NCBI RefSeq assembly: GCF_009664855.1
Contig: NZ_CP045928.1
Location: 3,575,186-3,639,185, forward strand
Length of the DNA: 64,000 nt
Direction: 5' to 3'
DNA from: Flavobacterium sp. SLB02
GTDB lineage: Bacteria; Bacteroidota; Bacteroidia; Flavobacteriales; Flavobacteriaceae
Part shown: positions 7,633-15,980 of the stretch, piece after piece
Position numbering within the stretch: position 1 is the first letter of the stretch
Layout of the letters: every line of letters begins with the position of its first letter
Position numbers and translations under genes: made by a program
Notes under the pieces: generated by a model
What the model was told of the DNA's origin: nothing
The model's input: only the letters and a program-made list of their open reading frames with translations
Databases searched by the model: none

Positions 7633-7814
7633 AAATTTTTATGTTTTAGGTTATTTTTTAACTCAAACATAATGAACTTTTCAAACAAAAGCAACATCAT
7701 TTCATAAAAATAAAGTATGTAATTATTTGACTACAAATAAATTATCATAAAATAAATAAACATTTACAATAAAACCGAGACCTCATTTTATCAAATTGAC
7801 TACTTAAAACAAAT

Positions 7815-7852
7815 AAAGAAGCCGCTTTAAAAACAATTAAAGCGGCTTCTTT
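7815..7852 (-). terminator. Terminator after the GH88-lipoprotein unit
   Basis: 15-bp perfect inverted repeat (7815-7829 and 7838-7852; core AAGAAGCCGCTTTA), 8-nt loop, just after the stop at 7872 on the minus strand. Confidence 0.85.
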
Positions 7853-7871
7853 ACCATTATAAAATAAACTA

Positions 7872-8276
7872 TTACTGCAATAATTCATTTATGGATTCTT
7901 TGTTTATAATCTCTTTTACAAGAACTGTATTATCATCAGCCAAAAAATAAGCATCAAACTGAATCCCTTCTTCAACAAGTTCTTTAGGAATTTGATTTTT
8001 ACTGATCATTTCTTTCAGTAACTTAGGAAATGATGTATTCGCTTCTACTTTATTAGATTCATTTTGCTCTAGATTGGTTTCAAAACGCAATTCGATTTTA
8101 TCATCATTTATATAACCTCTCGCGGTTGTAAGCGTAACATCATCAGCCTTAAAACCTGCAGCCGTACTATTATAAGTCTTGACATATTCCTGAAGTTTTT
8201 GTTTTGCATTTTTACAGCTTACCAGTACTACAACAAGAGCAATGGTAAACGAAATTTGGATAATTCTTTTAATCAT
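7872..8276 (-). CDS. Small lipoprotein, paralogue of 7201-7632
   Basis: 134 residues; type II signal peptide ending VVLVSCKN, then a mature domain homologous to the lipoprotein encoded just downstream. Hydrophilic, with a conserved KLQEYVKTYN start and a central LRFETNLEQNESN segment. The start codon lies 4 nt after the GH88 stop (8281), so it is almost certainly translated from the same mRNA. A role in handling the hydrolase's products or in anchoring is possible but nothing in the sequence shows it. No family recognised. Confidence 0.8.
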   Translation of the reverse strand: MIKRIIQISFTIALVVVLVSCKNAKQKLQEYVKTYNSTAAGFKADDVTLTTARGYINDDKIELRFETNLEQNESNKVEANTSFPKLLKEMISKNQIPKELVEEGIQFDAYFLADDNTVLVKEIINKESINELLQ

Positions 8277-8280
8277 AGCA

Positions 8281-9462
8281 TTAGTTTTTTAATTTTTGAA
8301 GTCTTAAAAGTGCTTCAAGATAATAATAATCTGCATAATTTATCGAACAATCTATTTCACTTCCGGCAGGTTTATGTCCTGTTGAATGAAGTAAAAATGC
8401 CGAATTTACGTCATGACTTTGGTAATTTTCTGAAAGTGACACAATCATCTTTTTGGACTTTGTTAAAAATTCTTTCTTAAGATTGGCATCTTTTGTATAC
8501 AAACTTAACTCCATAAGTGCCGAAGAAACAATAGCTGCAGCCGAAGCATCCCTAGGTTCATTAGGTATTCCCGGCGCATTAAAATCCCAATACGGAATTA
8601 AATCTTCTGTCGTTAATCTGTCTAAATAAACACGTGCCAGTTTATGTGCAAAATCTAAAAACTTAGGATCTTTTGTTTCTCTATAAACCATCGTAAAACC
8701 ATAAATAGCCCACGCCTGGCCTCTCGCCCACATACTATCATCGCTATAACCTTGTGCGGTTCTTCCTTTTATTTTTTTACCAGTTTCATAATCGTAGATA
8801 ATAACATGATACGAAGTGTAATCTGGCCTAAAATGATTGTTCATCGTAGTTTCGGCATGTTTTACCGCAATGTCATACAACTTTTTATTCCCGCCATTTT
8901 TAGAAGCCCAAAAAAGCAATTCTAAATTCATCATATTATCGATAATCGTATTGTGACCACCCATTTTATTGTGAGGCCATGATAATATAGTACCTACTTT
9001 TGGATTAAAAAGTGTTGCCAAAGTATCTGCCGTTTTCAGGATAACATCTTTGTATTCTGGATTTTTTGTCAACCGATACCCGTTTCCAAAACTATTGAAA
9101 ATCTGAAAACCCAAATCATGATCGTTAGCTTTGCTAACCGACAAAGGTTTTAAAAACTGACTGAACTTGTCTGCTTCTTTTTCCCATTTTTTATCTCCCG
9201 TTGCTTCGTACAAATACCATAATTCCCCTGGCCAGAATCCGCTTGTCCAATCTTTATAATTAACAAATTTCCAATCCTTACTTCCGTTAGGAACCGTTCT
9301 TGGCGAAGTTCCGTCATCCGGAATTACTTTTAAAGTTTTCGATGCCTGTTCTGCGCAATATTCGAGTTGCTTTTTCACATTAAACGAATTCTTTTTTTGA
9401 GAGTAGCCGTTACTTGCAAATAAAAATAAGGTCAAAAACAAAGCTGTAAATCTTGTATTCAT
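8281..9462 (-). CDS. GH88-family unsaturated glucuronyl/galacturonyl hydrolase, secreted
   Basis: 393 residues with a type I signal peptide (to about residue 21). The mature part is an (alpha/alpha)6 barrel of glycoside hydrolase family 88, which removes the 4,5-unsaturated uronic acid left by polysaccharide lyases by a hydration mechanism. Typical segments are WTSGFWPGELWYLYEAT, IIDNMMNLELLFWAS and YSDDSMWARGQAWAIYGF, with the conserved aspartates in the last two. The export signal puts it in the periplasm or outside. No lyase or SusCD pair is adjacent, so the glycan it serves (glycosaminoglycan, ulvan-like or pectic) is open. It leads a two-gene unit with the lipoprotein at 7872. Confidence 0.9.
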   Translation of the reverse strand: MNTRFTALFLTLFLFASNGYSQKKNSFNVKKQLEYCAEQASKTLKVIPDDGTSPRTVPNGSKDWKFVNYKDWTSGFWPGELWYLYEATGDKKWEKEADKFSQFLKPLSVSKANDHDLGFQIFNSFGNGYRLTKNPEYKDVILKTADTLATLFNPKVGTILSWPHNKMGGHNTIIDNMMNLELLFWASKNGGNKKLYDIAVKHAETTMNNHFRPDYTSYHVIIYDYETGKKIKGRTAQGYSDDSMWARGQAWAIYGFTMVYRETKDPKFLDFAHKLARVYLDRLTTEDLIPYWDFNAPGIPNEPRDASAAAIVSSALMELSLYTKDANLKKEFLTKSKKMIVSLSENYQSHDVNSAFLLHSTGHKPAGSEIDCSINYADYYYLEALLRLQKLKN

Positions 9463-9596
9463 GTGGTTATTTAATTAAATAGAAAAATTATTAGTTTTTT
9501 TTTGAATCGATAAATTTATAAAATAAAGTAAACTTATTTAACGGTTTGTATTTTTCGTTCCCTAAAAATGTACTATCAAAGCCCTTTTTTTCTTTG

Positions 9597-9635
9597 TTTC
9601 TCTTTGTCAAAGCTTGGGACTTTGACAAAGAGAAA
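9597..9635. repeat. 16-bp perfect inverted repeat in the GH88-DUF2809 gap
   Basis: TTTCTCTTTGTCAAAG (9597-9612) and its exact reverse complement (9620-9635) around a 7-nt loop. It lies between divergent genes, has no T-run on either side and does not end a gene, so it is not a normal terminator. It is probably a palindromic intergenic element. Confidence 0.7.
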
Positions 9636-9666
9636 TCACCATCATTTACAAATAAAAGATTTAATA

Positions 9667-9674
9667 TAAATTTG
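9667..9674 (+). promoter_or_regulatory. -7 box (TAAATTTG) of the DUF2809 gene
   Basis: TAAATTTG lies 20 nt before the TTG codon at 9694 and supports that unusual start. Confidence 0.5.
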
Positions 9675-9693
9675 CTTCCAAATCTAACTAAGC

Positions 9694-10065
9694 TTGAAAA
9701 AATCCAGAATCTATTATTTCATCATTCTTTTATTGATTATTTTTCTTGGAATCTTCTCCAGAAAATTTGATACAATACCATTGTGTACCGGAGATTTCCT
9801 GTACGCGGTAATGATGTATGTTTTGATTAGAATACTATTGATCGAAAAAAAAGCAAACCAAATCCTGTTTTTTTCTTTGTTGATTTGTTACACCATTGAG
9901 TTTTCCCAACTTTATCAGGCGGATTGGATAAACGAATTTAGAAATACTCTTTTAGGAAGATATACCTTGGGACTGGGTTTTCTATGGAGCGATATTCTGG
10001 CTTATACTTTTGGAGCTTTGATTGCTTTTACTACAGAAAGAATCGTTTTAAGAAACAGAAATTAA
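9694..10065 (+). CDS. DUF2809 membrane protein
   Basis: 123 residues with about four hydrophobic segments and the DUF2809 features: GDFLYAVMMYVLIR near residue 33, a central ICYTIEFSQLYQADWIN and the LGLGFLWSDILAYTFGAL end. Function of the family is unknown. An in-frame stop lies three codons upstream and the next ATG is near residue 39, so TTG at 9694 must be the start. Its stop overlaps the stop of the convergent ABC transporter gene (10062-10065). Confidence 0.8.
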   Translation: MKKSRIYYFIILLLIIFLGIFSRKFDTIPLCTGDFLYAVMMYVLIRILLIEKKANQILFFSLLICYTIEFSQLYQADWINEFRNTLLGRYTLGLGFLWSDILAYTFGALIAFTTERIVLRNRN

Positions 10066-11840
10066 TCAAGCGTCTGTGTAATTTTATCAATATTCAGGCT
10101 ATTTGCCATTGCGGTAAATATTTGATAGTACACTGATTTATTATCATACAATTCGTCATGAGTTCCTTTTTCGACACACCTTCCTTGTTCTAAAACTATT
10201 ATGTTCGCCGCATCGATAATTTGAGAAATACTGTGCGAAATAATAATTACGGTTCTGTCTTTTTTAATCGCATCGAGTGATTTTTTTATTTGCTCTGTGG
10301 CAATAGCATCCAAACTTGCAGTTGGTTCATCTAGGAAAATAATTGGCGGATTTTTCAAAAACAATCTCGCAATTGCAATTCGCTGTTGCTGACCTCCTGA
10401 AAGTAAATGTGCATCAGAGTCATACCCTTTTGGCAATTGAATAACCTGATCATGAATATAAGCTTGTTTTGCAGCTTCAATAATTTCATCTTGTGAAGCA
10501 TCTGGTTTTCCGTATAAAATATTTTCGGCGATCGTGCCTTTAAAAATATGATTCTTCTGCAATACCAATCCAATGTTTTTACGAAGAAAGTCAGTATTGT
10601 AGTCATTTAAATCTACTCCATCCAGGTATATTTTTCCGGATGAAGGCAGGTAAAACTTATCCAGTAAATTAATGATAGTACTCTTTCCGGCTCCGCTTAA
10701 ACCAACCAAAGCAGTTGTTTCATTGGGTTTAATGGCAAAATTGATATCAAAAAGGGCTTTTGTTCCGTTTGGATAAACAAAATCAACGTTTTTAACTTCT
10801 ATAAGACCTATTATTTTTTCCGGAATATAATCGCCCGTGACTTCTTTTTCATTATCCGATTCTAAAATATCAAAGAATCCTTCAGAATAAATCAGGGCAT
10901 CATTTACTTCATCATAAATACGGTGCAATTGTCTGATGGGTGCAGATACATTATTAAACAACATAATATGAAACATGATTGCACCAATTGTCATTGTATT
11001 ATTCAGTACAAAATAAGCCGTTAGAATAATGATAATTACTACGCCTATTTGTTCTACAAAACCTTTTACACTTTCAAAAATAAAACTGGTTTTTCTGGTC
11101 TCGAGTTGATTTTCGGTCATTTCGAACTGAATATCTTTATGACGATCCGCCTCCATAGGTTCCCGAACAAACGATTTTATAACCGTTATAGATTCGATTA
11201 AACTTATGATTCCGTTATTTTTGGTTTCGCGATAATTACGCATTCTTCGTCTAAAACCACTTAGTTTAGTGGCTTGCAATTGACTGATATAAAAATAAAT
11301 CGGAATAATACATAAACTCACCAAACCCACATAAACATTGGCATAAAACATAATCCCCAGCGCTACGAAAGCATTTGCAAACAAAGGCAGAATATCAATG
11401 AAGAAATTCTGGACCAATCTTGTCAGGCTGCTAATTCCGAGATCAATCCTGGTTTGAAGTTTTCCGCTTTCATTTTCATTAGAAGTATAAAATTCCATTC
11501 GATAACTCAGGATTTTTTCGACAATTGCCTGCGATATATCACGTGTTATAAAGATGCGTAGTTTTTCGCCATAAAACTTCTGACCAAATTGCACCACGGA
11601 ATAAATCAATTCTTTAGAAAGTAAAACGATACTTATTATACCTAATAAATGAAACCCTTTTGACAAAGGTTCGTGCGCCACCATAAGATCACTAATTGAA
11701 TCTACTGTGTACTTTAATATTAATGCATTTACCTGAGCGGCAAACGATCCTAAAAAAGTAAGCAATAAAGTAGCAATAACCATCTTTTTGTAAGGCTTAA
11801 CAAAAGGAGTTATTTTTTTGTATAATAATGATATCTGCAT
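10062..11840 (-). CDS. ABC transporter, fused permease and ATPase (MsbA/lipid or multidrug exporter type)
   Basis: 592 residues in the TMD-NBD half-transporter layout. Six membrane helices occupy about residues 15-310. The ATPase has Walker A GLSGAGKST (380-388), signature LSGGQQQRIAIA (about 480), Walker B IIFLDEPTASLD (about 500-511) and the H-loop histidine in IIISHS (about 556). It works as a homodimer in the inner membrane. Substrates of this type include lipid A, lipids, drugs and peptides; nothing nearby narrows this. No peptidase domain is present. It overlaps the DUF2809 gene by 4 nt tail to tail. Confidence 0.92.
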   Translation of the reverse strand: MQISLLYKKITPFVKPYKKMVIATLLLTFLGSFAAQVNALILKYTVDSISDLMVAHEPLSKGFHLLGIISIVLLSKELIYSVVQFGQKFYGEKLRIFITRDISQAIVEKILSYRMEFYTSNENESGKLQTRIDLGISSLTRLVQNFFIDILPLFANAFVALGIMFYANVYVGLVSLCIIPIYFYISQLQATKLSGFRRRMRNYRETKNNGIISLIESITVIKSFVREPMEADRHKDIQFEMTENQLETRKTSFIFESVKGFVEQIGVVIIIILTAYFVLNNTMTIGAIMFHIMLFNNVSAPIRQLHRIYDEVNDALIYSEGFFDILESDNEKEVTGDYIPEKIIGLIEVKNVDFVYPNGTKALFDINFAIKPNETTALVGLSGAGKSTIINLLDKFYLPSSGKIYLDGVDLNDYNTDFLRKNIGLVLQKNHIFKGTIAENILYGKPDASQDEIIEAAKQAYIHDQVIQLPKGYDSDAHLLSGGQQQRIAIARLFLKNPPIIFLDEPTASLDAIATEQIKKSLDAIKKDRTVIIISHSISQIIDAANIIVLEQGRCVEKGTHDELYDNKSVYYQIFTAMANSLNIDKITQTLD

Positions 11841-11879
11841 TTATTTGTATTTCATGTCGCATATCAAATATAAGAATTC

Positions 11880-11887
11880 TAAATTTG
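11880..11887 (+). promoter_or_regulatory. -7 box (TAAATTTG) of rdgB
   Basis: TAAATTTG, 46 nt upstream of the ATG at 11933, in the gap between the divergent ABC and rdgB genes. Confidence 0.45.
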
Positions 11888-11932
11888 TGTTTTTGGAATT
11901 ACCCTCAATAATCAACTTTAAAATATATCGTC

Positions 11933-12511
11933 ATGCAATTGGTTTTCGCCTCAAACAATCTTAATAAAATCAAAGAAATTCAAAGTATTCTAAACGGATC
12001 GATTCAATTATTAAGTTTAGAGGAAATTGGCTGTCACGAAGAGATTCCTGAAACTGCCGAAACAATTGAAGGAAACGCCATTTTGAAAGCCAATTATGTA
12101 ACTGAAAAGTATGGTTACGATTGTTTTGCTGATGATACCGGTTTAGAAGTTACCGCTTTAAACGGAGAACCAGGCGTGTATTCAGCACGTTACGCGGGAG
12201 AACAACGCAATGCTGATGATAATATGAATAAACTTCTGGAAGCTTTAGCCAATAAAGAAGATCGAAGTGCACAATTTAAGACTGTTATCGCATTAAATTT
12301 AAAAGGAAAACAGCATTTATTTACCGGAATTGCAAAAGGAAGCATTATTCTTGATAAAACAGGAAATCACGGCTTTGGTTATGACCCTATTTTTCAACCG
12401 GAAAATTATACTGAGACTTTTGCTGAACTGGCCTCAGACGTTAAAAATAAAATCAGTCATCGTGCAAAAGCAACTCACCAACTAATTGATTTTCTGAATG
12501 CAGCAAAATAA
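11933..12511 (+). CDS. rdgB: RdgB/HAM1 non-canonical purine NTP pyrophosphatase
   Basis: 192 residues, full length for the family. It hydrolyses dITP, ITP and XTP to monophosphates and so keeps deaminated purines out of DNA and RNA. Seen: the substrate-binding [12 protein letters not shown] at the N-terminus, [21 protein letters not shown] with the metal-binding acidic pair, HGFGYDPIF and the C-terminal SHRAKA. Cytoplasmic. It stands alone, divergent from the ABC transporter gene. Confidence 0.95.
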   Translation: MQLVFASNNLNKIKEIQSILNGSIQLLSLEEIGCHEEIPETAETIEGNAILKANYVTEKYGYDCFADDTGLEVTALNGEPGVYSARYAGEQRNADDNMNKLLEALANKEDRSAQFKTVIALNLKGKQHLFTGIAKGSIILDKTGNHGFGYDPIFQPENYTETFAELASDVKNKISHRAKATHQLIDFLNAAK

Positions 12512-12686
12512 TTGTTTAGAATACAACATTTTACAGCCCAAAATTTATATTTCACGACGTATTTTTCCCGAATTTTCTGGATTGTCAGACAGAAATCGTG
12601 CTACAGTAAACATAACTTTTTGATAATCAAATCATAACAAATACATAATTCTTAAAATAGCATTAGTTTATCTGAATAATTAACAG

Positions 12687-12694
12687 TAATTTTG
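12687..12694 (+). promoter_or_regulatory. -7 box (TAATTTTG) of the DEAD-box helicase gene
   Basis: TAATTTTG followed by CACCC lies 21 nt before the ATG at 12716, giving a short leader. It overlaps an upstream in-frame extension of the gene, which argues for the ATG at 12716 as the start. Confidence 0.55.
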
Positions 12695-12715
12695 CACCCT
12701 ATTTTAAATACATAT

Positions 12716-14638
12716 ATGAATAAATTTGAACAATTAGGATTGAATGAATCGTTACTGAAGGCGATTTTAGATCTAGGATTTGAGAATCCGTCAGAAGTAC
12801 AGGAAAAAGCGATTCCCCTATTATTGGAAAAAGACACGGATATGGTTGCGTTGGCTCAGACAGGGACAGGGAAAACGGCAGCTTTCGGTTTTCCGCTAAT
12901 TCAAAAAATTGATGCTGACAACAAAAATACACAAGCATTAGTTTTATCGCCAACACGAGAACTTTGTTTACAGATTACCAACGAACTTAAAAACTACTCA
13001 AAATACGAGAAAGGTATTAATGTGGTAGCAGTTTACGGCGGGGCTAGTATTACAGAGCAAGCTAGAGACATTAAAAGAGGAGCACAGATTATTGTGGCTA
13101 CTCCGGGGAGAATGCAAGACATGATCAACAGAGGTTTGGTTAACATTAAAAATATAGATTACTGTATTCTTGATGAGGCTGACGAAATGCTGAACATGGG
13201 ATTTTATGAGGATATCGTATCGATTTTATCAGATACTCCAGATCAAAAAAGTACATGGTTGTTCTCTGCAACTATGCCACAAGAGGTTGCCAGAATTGCA
13301 AAACAATTCATGAGCGAACCGGTTGAAATTACTGTTGGAGCTAAGAACTCAGGTTCTGCAACAGTTTCTCACGAATTTTATTTAGTAAATGCACGTGATC
13401 GTTACGAAGCTTTAAAACGTTTAGCCGATGCAAATCCAGATATTTTCTCTGTGGTTTTCTGTCGTACTAAAAGAGACACACAAGCTGTAGCTGAAAAATT
13501 AATTGAAGATGGATACAGCGCTGCTGCATTGCACGGAGATTTATCTCAGGCGCAACGTGATGGTGTAATGAAATCTTTCCGTGGAAGACAAATTCAGATG
13601 CTTGTTGCTACTGACGTTGCTGCACGTGGTATTGACGTTGATAATATTACTCACGTAGTAAATTACCAACTTCCTGACGAAATTGAAACTTACAATCACC
13701 GTTCTGGACGTACTGGTAGAGCTGGAAAATTAGGAACTTCTATTGTAATTGTTACAAAAAGTGAGTTGCGTAAAATTTCTTCTATCGAAAGAATCATCAA
13801 ACAAAAATTTGAAGAAAAAACTATTCCATCCGGAATCGAAATTTGCGAAATTCAATTGTTGCACTTAGCAACTAAAATTAAGGATACTGAAGTTGATCAT
13901 GAAATTGACAACTATTTACCAGCAATTAACAATGTTCTTGAAGATTTATCTAAAGAGGAATTGATTAAGAAAATGGTATCTGTAGAATTTAATCGTTTTA
14001 TCGCTTACTATAAAAAGAACAGAGATATCTCTGCTCAATCTGGAGAAAGACGTGAAAGAAGTGATTCTGAGCCAAGAGAATTCAATAACAACGGAGCAGT
14101 TCGTTACTTTGTAAACATTGGTTCAAGAGACAACTTCGACTGGATGTCTCTTAAAGATTATTTGAAAGAAACATTAGACTTAGGTCGTGATGACGTTTTC
14201 AAAGTAGATGTAAAAGAAGGTTTCTCTTTCTTTAACACTGATCCTGAGCACACTGAAAAAGTAATGGAAGTATTAAACAACGTACAATTAGAAGGACGTC
14301 GTATTAATGTTGAAATTTCTAAAAATGATGGTGGTGGAAGACGTGACCATAACGGGCGTTCTGGTGGCGGAAGAAGTTCTGGAGGACCAAGAAGAGAAGG
14401 TTCTGGCGGAGGAAGCTTCGGACCAAGACGTGAAGGTTCTGGTGGAGGATTCAGAAGCGACAGAAACTCTGCTCCTAGAGAAGGTGGTTTCAGAAGCGAC
14501 AGAAACTCATCTGCTCCAAAAAGAGAAGGTGGTTTCAGAAGTTCAGCTCCAAGAAGCGAAGGTAGTTCAGACAGAGCTCCAAGACGTTCTGAAAGCTTTG
14601 GTGATTCACCAAGACCAAGAAGACCAAGAAGAGACTAA
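12716..14638 (+). CDS. DEAD-box RNA helicase (CsdA/DeaD type) with DbpA-like RRM and Gly/Arg/Ser-rich tail
   Basis: 640 residues from the ATG at 12716 (MNKFEQLGLNES). Helicase motifs run in order: Q motif, AQTGTGKT (47-54), PTREL (79-83), TPGR (129-132), DEAD (153-156), SAT, then ARGID and HRSGRTGRAG in the second RecA domain. Residues about 460-540 form a DbpA-type RNA-binding domain (VRYFVNIGSRDNFDW). The last about 90 residues are low-complexity RSGGG/RREGSGGG/FRSDRNSAP repeats, typical of RNA-chaperone tails. It should unwind structured RNA in ribosome assembly, mRNA decay or cold adaptation. Monocistronic, ended by the hairpin at 14661-14698. Confidence 0.93.
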   Translation: MNKFEQLGLNESLLKAILDLGFENPSEVQEKAIPLLLEKDTDMVALAQTGTGKTAAFGFPLIQKIDADNKNTQALVLSPTRELCLQITNELKNYSKYEKGINVVAVYGGASITEQARDIKRGAQIIVATPGRMQDMINRGLVNIKNIDYCILDEADEMLNMGFYEDIVSILSDTPDQKSTWLFSATMPQEVARIAKQFMSEPVEITVGAKNSGSATVSHEFYLVNARDRYEALKRLADANPDIFSVVFCRTKRDTQAVAEKLIEDGYSAAALHGDLSQAQRDGVMKSFRGRQIQMLVATDVAARGIDVDNITHVVNYQLPDEIETYNHRSGRTGRAGKLGTSIVIVTKSELRKISSIERIIKQKFEEKTIPSGIEICEIQLLHLATKIKDTEVDHEIDNYLPAINNVLEDLSKEELIKKMVSVEFNRFIAYYKKNRDISAQSGERRERSDSEPREFNNNGAVRYFVNIGSRDNFDWMSLKDYLKETLDLGRDDVFKVDVKEGFSFFNTDPEHTEKVMEVLNNVQLEGRRINVEISKNDGGGRRDHNGRSGGGRSSGGPRREGSGGGSFGPRREGSGGGFRSDRNSAPREGGFRSDRNSSAPKREGGFRSSAPRSEGSSDRAPRRSESFGDSPRPRRPRRD

Positions 14639-14660
14639 TAAGTCAATATCTTAAAATATA

Positions 14661-14698
14661 AAATCCCAAATCCCAAACATAACTGGAATTTGGGATTT
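14661..14698 (+). terminator. Terminator after the DEAD-box helicase gene
   Basis: AAATCCCAAAT (14661-14671) pairs with ATTTGGGATTT (14688-14698) and is followed by a run of T. Confidence 0.85.
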
Positions 14699-14897
14699 TT
14701 TTTTGTTTTAAGAATTCCACTTCCCATATATATATATTCTTTTAGCATCCAAAACAATGTAATCGAATCTTCTCTATCCTATTTTATTTAAATATAAAAA
14801 GCACCACTACTACCTTTGTTAATTTTCTGATAATTATCTTCGAAGACTGCGAAATATTTAATCCCTATTTAGTACTTTTAGTGCTTTAAATCAGGAT

Positions 14898-15671
14898 ATG
14901 AAATATTTCGCAGTTTTCTTTTTTACACTACTATCTACAATTGGTTTTGCACAAGACAGTGAGTCTACTGTACCCCAAAGAGTATCTGGTTATATTATTA
15001 ACGATAATAGCAAACAACCACTTGCCAATGTTAATATTATCAACACCAACAAAGTTCGTGGCGCAAAATCTGATGCCAAAGGATATTTTGAGATAGATGT
15101 TCAGCTAAACGATACGATTCACTTTTCGATTCTGGGATTTCAATCTCTAAGAATCAGGGTAACGAATGACTGGATAAAAAATAAAGTAACCCGAATTCAG
15201 CTTACTGAAAAAGCAATTGCTCTTGAAGAAGTTATTATTGCTCCTTTTAATTTAACAGGATATCTTGAGGTCGATTCAAAATTAATTCCGACAAAAGAAA
15301 ACTATCGTTATAGTATTTCAGGTCTTACACAAGGTTATGAAGCAGGCGAATATTCCCCAAATGCTTTTGGAAAAGTTTTAGGATCTATTTTTAACCCCGC
15401 CGACGTACTCTATGGTTTCTTTGGAAAAAACGGAAAAGAACTCAAGAAGTTAAAGGAAATGAGAAAAGATGACACTGTTCGAAATCTCTTAGAATCAAAA
15501 TACGATCGCGAAACTGTCTCAGTATTATTAGGCATTAGCAAAGACGAAATTCCTGAAATTTTACAGCGTTGTAACTATTCAGAAGCTTTTATACAATCAG
15601 CAAACGATTTACAAATTATGGATGCTATTAATGGCTGTTACGAACAATATAAAGTATTGAAGAGAAATTAA
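14898..15671 (+). CDS. Secreted CarboxypepD-reg-like protein
   Basis: 257 residues with a type I signal peptide (cleavage after GFAQ, about residue 19). Residues about 28-105 form a carboxypeptidase-regulatory-like beta sandwich (VSGYIINDNSKQPLANVNI, DAKGYFEIDVQLNDTI), the plug-preceding domain also found at the start of SusC proteins. No TonB plug or barrel follows; the rest (about 110-257) is helical, charged and of unknown family. Such stand-alone proteins are common in Bacteroidetes and lack a known role. A terminator follows at 15696-15722. Confidence 0.82.
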   Translation: MKYFAVFFFTLLSTIGFAQDSESTVPQRVSGYIINDNSKQPLANVNIINTNKVRGAKSDAKGYFEIDVQLNDTIHFSILGFQSLRIRVTNDWIKNKVTRIQLTEKAIALEEVIIAPFNLTGYLEVDSKLIPTKENYRYSISGLTQGYEAGEYSPNAFGKVLGSIFNPADVLYGFFGKNGKELKKLKEMRKDDTVRNLLESKYDRETVSVLLGISKDEIPEILQRCNYSEAFIQSANDLQIMDAINGCYEQYKVLKRN

Positions 15672-15695
15672 ACCGTCTACTTAAAACAATATCTA

Positions 15696-15722
15696 AATCC
15701 TCAATTTTATAAATTGGGGATT
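15696..15722 (+). terminator. Terminator after the CarboxypepD-reg protein gene
   Basis: AATCCTCAATTT pairs with AAATTGGGGATT (one G-U pair) across a 3-nt gap and is followed by TTTTTTT. Confidence 0.75.
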
Positions 15723-15795
15723 TTTTTATGCATTTAGGATTTTAAAAACCTTACATTTACTATTAAAATAATAACACAAACAAAATCAACATATT

Positions 15796-15906
15796 ATGGC
15801 TAAGAGTCAGGATGCTAAGAAAACAGCAAAAAAAGAACCGTTAAAAACGGCCAAAGAAAAGAAAGAAGAAAAAAGAGACAAGAAAAACAATCCTAAAAGA
15901 GATTAA
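15796..15906 (+). CDS. 36-residue lysine-rich basic peptide
   Basis: ATG at 15796 opens MAKSQDAKKTAKKEPLKTAK and continues as a Lys/Glu/Arg-rich, highly charged, presumably unstructured tail ending NPKRD, stop at 15904-15906. Seventeen of the 36 residues are Lys or Arg. I recall similar short basic peptides annotated as hypothetical proteins in other flavobacteria, which supports real coding; that recollection is not a search result. A nucleic-acid or ribosome association is conceivable from charge alone. It lies between the terminator at 15722 and the repeat at 15908. Confidence 0.6.
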   Translation: MAKSQDAKKTAKKEPLKTAKEKKEEKRDKKNNPKRD

Positions 15907-15907
15907 T

Positions 15908-15978
15908 TTTAGTTTTCAGTCGCGGTCACAGTTTTCAGTCTCAAACGAAACTGAAAACTGCGACTGAAGACTGAGACT
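15908..15978. repeat. Degenerate CAGTTTTCAGT inverted-repeat element, copy 1
   Basis: Contains TTTTCAGTCGCGGTCACAG, then TTTTCAGTCTC, and the complementary ACTGAAAACTGCGACTGAAG further on, so it can fold on itself. A related element lies at 39273-39333; both sit within a few bases of the stop codon of a minus-strand gene. Confidence 0.65.
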
Positions 15979-15980
15979 CA

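Noticed and set aside
9546..9770. 74-codon frame before the DUF2809 gene
   Set aside because: It contains the perfect palindrome and overlaps the DUF2809 start; no domain or signal supports it.
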